The notes below the pieces were generated by a model. That model searched no databases. It had not been told where the DNA came from and worked only from the letters and a program-made list of their open reading frames with translations. From NCBI RefSeq assembly GCF_900167935.1, contig NZ_FUYL01000001.1, positions 310,001 to 374,000 on the forward strand: a stretch of 64,000 nt of DNA. The letters run 5' to 3'. Origin of the DNA: Maribacter arcticus. GTDB taxonomy: Bacteria > Bacteroidota > Bacteroidia > Flavobacteriales > Flavobacteriaceae. The position numbers and the translations under genes are program-made. This document shows positions 63,067 to 64,000 of the stretch, one piece after another (the first letter of the stretch is position 1; each line of letters opens with the position of its first letter).

Positions 63067-63720
63067 TCATTTTTTGTTCATCATATGTTTAGTGAACCAC
63101 GATGCCGATATTCGCGCAACCGCCTCCAATTTTCCAGGTTCCTCGAACAAATGGGTTGCATTTGGTATAATTTCCAATTTCTTTTCACATTGTAGTTTTT
63201 GATAAGCCTTTTCATTGAGTTCGATGACAACATCGTCCCAACCTCCAACGATTAACAAGGTAGGAGCGGTTACTTTATCCAAATCTTTGAGTACAAGGTC
63301 AGGTCGACCGCCTCTTGAAATAATACTTTTTATGTCGGCATCAAAGAATGCCGCAGCCTTCAAAGCAGATGCGGCTCCAGTACTTGCTCCAAAATATGCT
63401 ATTGGTAAGTTTTGAATTTCTTTTGTATGTTGAGCCCATTGCGTTACATCTATAAGACGAAGTGTGAGTAAATCGATATTGAATCGATTTTCGTAGATTT
63501 TGTCTTCATCTTCCGTTAATAGGTCAAAGAGCAAAGTGGCCAAGTGATTTTTTTGTAAAACCTCGGCAACATAGTTATTACGGGGACTAAGGCGACTGCT
63601 ACCACTTCCATGCGAAAAAACGACTAAACCAATTGGATTTTGGGGTACAACCAGATTTCCTTTAAGTATCACCCCGTTTATCTGTATGCTTACGGTTCTA
63701 TGGTTAAACTCGTTTTTCAT
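63067..63720 (-). CDS. dienelactone hydrolase-like alpha/beta hydrolase
   Basis: 217 residues. It starts around MKNEFNHRTVSIQINGVILK. FSHGSGSSRLSPRNNYVAEV forms the oxyanion loop; the nucleophile Ser lies in YFGASTGAASAL near 113 (GASTG). The acid is in GGWDDVVIE and the His in NATHLF near 191. Family members hydrolyse small esters or lactones. First gene of the operon with the PRTase, promoter at 63777. Confidence 0.88.
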   Translation of the reverse strand: MKNEFNHRTVSIQINGVILKGNLVVPQNPIGLVVFSHGSGSSRLSPRNNYVAEVLQKNHLATLLFDLLTEDEDKIYENRFNIDLLTLRLIDVTQWAQHTKEIQNLPIAYFGASTGAASALKAAAFFDADIKSIISRGGRPDLVLKDLDKVTAPTLLIVGGWDDVVIELNEKAYQKLQCEKKLEIIPNATHLFEEPGKLEAVARISASWFTKHMMNKK

Positions 63721-63745
63721 TTTTTATTTTCTCTTCACTAAGAAT

Positions 63746-63788
63746 TAAAATTAAGGGATGGTTATGGTGTATGAAATGATACAGGTCA
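63746..63788 (-). promoter_or_regulatory. CRP/FNR-type promoter for 63720-62419
   Basis: TGATACAGGTCA at 63777-63788, 23 bp, TAATTTTA at 63746-63753; ATG 57 bp from the box. Confidence 0.87.
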
Positions 63789-64000
63789 TGAATATAGATT
63801 TGTAAGAATTTAGCATTTTCGTGTTTACCGGCAGGCGTTTCTTGACCTTTCTGCTCAAAGATCGCCTGAGCGACTTATTTACAAGATGGTTCCATTTGTT
63901 TTTCAATGGCTTTACTTCGTTAACTAAACGCTCACGAACAATTCAAAAGACCATTGTTGCCCCAGAGCAAGGGTTGCATAAAAGGTTCTAGTTTTTCTCA

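Noticed and set aside
63789-64000. Possible gene fragment at the right edge
   Set aside because: Both strands have short interrupted frames only; nothing recognisable before the window ends.

Overview
The window is AT-rich, uses Bacteroidetes-type promoters (TAnnTTTG-like -7 elements), and carries flavobacterial gene families: PVC-type dehydrogenase lipoprotein, DUF2807, DUF2267, REC-CRP fusions and many small lipoproteins. A marine Flavobacteriaceae member (Maribacter/Zobellia/Arenibacter-like) is the best guess. The genus is inference only.

Bases 1-9400 are a plus-strand sugar-derivative catabolic cluster: end of an alpha/beta hydrolase, a TIM-barrel isomerase/epimerase, two Gfo/Idh/MocA oxidoreductases, a zinc-type dehydrogenase, an NAD-dependent epimerase, a large lipoprotein (SGNH-like + PVC-type dehydrogenase + cytochrome c) and an L-rhamnose mutarotase. 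A 5'-truncated SMP-30/gluconolactonase and a D-lactate-dehydrogenase-like gene follow.

From about 11.8 kb to the end, the window is one large stress/low-oxygen island. It holds twelve tandem-domain universal stress proteins, thioredoxin, a ROK kinase, an HPF-type ribosome hibernation factor, DUF2267, BON-domain, Hsp20, a P2-type cation ATPase, a B12-dependent (class II) ribonucleotide reductase with DUF302, a CDP-alcohol phosphatidyltransferase, PfkB kinase, PEP synthase, a phosphoribosyltransferase with dienelactone hydrolase, a quinone-reductase-like enzyme, an archease-like protein and several small lipoproteins. Almost every transcription unit is preceded by a 12-bp palindrome TGAYN4RTCA. 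In most cases exactly 23 bp separate it from a TAnnTTWG-like -7 element, and the start codon lies about 45-60 bp beyond the box. This is class II CRP/FNR activator geometry.

The island encodes a fitting regulator: a soluble multi-PAS histidine kinase containing a LOV-like domain with the flavin-adduct cysteine, overlapping by 23 bp a response regulator fused to a CRP-type cAMP-binding/HTH module. The gene content closely parallels the mycobacterial DosR dormancy regulon (Hsp20, USPs, PfkB, class II RNR, P2-ATPase, PRTase+DLH, HPF), apparently by convergence under an unrelated regulator.

Two loci (42.36-42.81 kb and 61.2-62.05 kb) have this promoter with the same operator and spacing but no gene behind it. 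Instead they hold two and four tandem ~190-nt units, each ending in a strong hairpin and sharing short sequence blocks. They look like an undescribed family of tandem small RNAs within the regulon. The island also contains many broken genes (USP-island helical protein, VOC, M50 protease, lipoprotein, SDR, PDZ, AI-2E transporter, receiver domain), several still behind intact operators.
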